Assembly: GCA_021827885.1 (NCBI GenBank)
Contig: JAKAUD010000040.1
Coordinates: 1-6,295, forward strand
Source: Thermoplasmata archaeon
GTDB taxonomy: Archaea > Thermoplasmatota > Thermoplasmata > Thermoplasmatales > Thermoplasmataceae
Direction of reading: 5' to 3'
DNA: 6,295 bases
The number at the start of each line of letters is the position of its first letter. The first letter of the stretch is position 1. Made by a program: the position numbers and the translations under genes. Positions 5,234 to 6,295 of the stretch are shown in pieces. The notes beneath the pieces are model-generated. The model had not been told where the DNA came from. It saw nothing but the letters and a program-made list of their open reading frames with translations, and made no database searches.

Positions 5234-6295
5234 TCACATTACATCTCTGACGTCCCATTCCTGTGGAAATCCGTCCCTACCCCAGATTATAAGATAGCGA
5301 GCAAGTTTATACGCATACTTGAGAATGAAAGGCTCATTATATTGTCTTCCCATATATTCCCAGTCGGCGCTTGTCATTGCCATCACTTGATTCTCAATAT
5401 AGACAGGATCAAATGAGGCATTTGAATGGACTTCGAGAGAAAGCGGAACCGGAGTTCCTATGGGTCCTCTGGGCGTCTGGCTATAGTCATTATGTTCTAA
5501 TCCGGTCGTGAGGATGACTATAAAGCCCATAAATTTCAGTTCATCCGATTGTGGCGTCTCTTTCGAGAGCATCTCTATCACTTGGCCCTGTTTACCCATA
5601 TTTTGGAATCTCGGGCTAAGCCCGTAATTTTCTGAGTCATATAATCTCATCAATGGTCTGTTCTTAGATAGATGAAGATGGGTGACGTTTAGAGTGTACT
5701 CTTTCTGGATGTCTTTTCCGATCATTTCGTTTATTGCAGATTCTTCATCTGGATGAAGTGGCGTTGAGCGATACAAGAATAAGTTGAGTTCCTTTGTTCT
5801 ACTGTTTCTTTCTAAATACCAATCTACAGATTGTTGCAGCAGAAGTTTCATCTCTTCTGATGTCAAGTGCAAACCTCTGAAATCATCTTTCCTCAAGGTC
5901 GTGGCCTGAATCTTCATAATCTGTCTCAAGTTCATGATATCAAGAAAATGTGAGACACTATAGGTTGTTCTTCCCTTCAATGTGCTGAAGGCATTTCCAA
6001 CAATCAAAGAATCCTTCCCTAAGAAACTAGATGGGTTGCTATTTTCTACCAGCCACGGAGTCCCTCCACATTTTGCCAAACTTTGAACGAAAATATTCAG
6101 TGTAGTAAAAGGATCTCCTCCATAGATGTGACTCAAGTCTAGGAATTGTAGGCGTCTGTGAGAAAATTTTGCTGCAATTTTACTCTGAACATACGAATCG
6201 GCTGGCATTTCTCCTTTATGAATTATGAAAATTAGGCGACTATCGCATTTACTTATCTCATCGCTCAAGTTTTTTATTGAAACGTGTCTTTTTTT
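5234..6295 (-). CDS. ago: Prokaryotic Argonaute, MID-PIWI, catalytically inactive (5' end beyond window)
   Basis: The visible 353 codons cover the end of the MID domain and the whole PIWI domain of a guide-dependent nucleic-acid sensor. Residue numbers here count from a TTG at 6268. MID: RLIFIIHKG, then SYVQSKIAAKF and RLQFLDL, the usual 'Y..vK...Q' guide 5'-end pocket arrangement. The PIWI start has the family hallmark LAKCGGTPWLV (64-74). The end has LTTG (254-257), GTPVPLSLEV (271-280), MAMTSADW and PFILKYAYKLARYL (313-326). Positions expected to hold DEDX acids are not acidic: VGNAFS (90-95) replaces the usual G-x-D strand and LYRSTP (165-170) the R-D-G strand. It should therefore bind, not cut. 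The frame stays open for nine codons past the TTG to the edge, so that TTG is not the real start. By comparison with AfAgo (about 427 residues), some 70 residues are missing. It converges on the partner gene with two bases between stops. Confidence 0.9.
   Translation of the reverse strand, partial: KKRHVSIKNLSDEISKCDSRLIFIIHKGEMPADSYVQSKIAAKFSHRRLQFLDLSHIYGGDPFTTLNIFVQSLAKCGGTPWLVENSNPSSFLGKDSLIVGNAFSTLKGRTTYSVSHFLDIMNLRQIMKIQATTLRKDDFRGLHLTSEEMKLLLQQSVDWYLERNSRTKELNLFLYRSTPLHPDEESAINEMIGKDIQKEYTLNVTHLHLSKNRPLMRLYDSENYGLSPRFQNMGKQGQVIEMLSKETPQSDELKFMGFIVILTTGLEHNDYSQTPRGPIGTPVPLSLEVHSNASFDPVYIENQVMAMTSADWEYMGRQYNEPFILKYAYKLARYLIIWGRDGFPQEWDVRDVM

Noticed and set aside
6266..6268. TTG as the start of the Argonaute gene
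   Set aside because: The frame continues open to the window edge and the MID domain is incomplete at this point, so the true start is outside the window.
1..6295. CRISPR array, tRNA, rRNA, insertion sequence or attachment-site repeats
   Set aside because: No spaced direct repeats, cloverleaf, transposase-like frame or long flanking repeats were found by reading both strands. Short att repeats could be missed by eye.

Overview
The window looks like an archaeal accessory region. Good TATA-like boxes lie about 30 bases upstream of candidate leaderless starts at 2647 (minus) and 2843 (plus). Shine-Dalgarno motifs appear at internal operon genes, arginine is often AGG/AGA, and genes are short and tightly packed. 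A Euryarchaeota or Thermoplasmata-like source would fit, but I cannot fix the lineage. No rRNA, tRNA, CRISPR array, IS or transposase was seen.

Layout, left to right. (1) Bases 2-148, plus strand: the C-terminal end of an unrecognised gene. (2) Bases 138-2647, minus strand: a two-gene unit. The promoter-proximal gene encodes a helical protein of unknown function and carries an apparent +1 frameshift near its N terminus. The distal gene encodes a 525-residue protein with a helix-hairpin-helix-like region, a DUF3427-like region and a C-terminal DUF3883 (PD-(D/E)xK-like) domain, probably a modification- or sequence-dependent restriction or defence nuclease. (3) Bases 2843-3331, plus strand: three overlapping micro-genes of 52, 45 and 68 residues, with G/C-rich third codon positions unlike the flanking modules. 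(4) Bases 3394-5231, plus strand: a two-gene operon with a 4-base ATGA overlap. It encodes a 377-residue protein with a C-terminal two-helix membrane hairpin and a 235-residue protein that plausibly supplies N-L1-L2 regions of an Argonaute. (5) Bases 5234-6295, minus strand: the MID-PIWI part of a catalytically dead prokaryotic Argonaute, running off the right edge. Only two bases separate its stop from that of the 235-residue gene.

The best reading is a small defence island made of two AT-richer immune modules placed either side of a compact micro-gene cluster of different codon use. The right-hand module has the parts list of the Sulfolobus SiAgo-Aga1-Aga2 abortive-infection system and of the split Argonaute of Archaeoglobus. 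It has an inactive MID-PIWI protein that would sense invading nucleic acid with a guide, a partner supplying the missing N-terminal lobe, and a membrane protein as likely killing effector. The PIWI call is strong. The partner and effector assignments are inferred from length, topology and position. The left-hand module is a nuclease plus helical partner that I cannot match to a named system.
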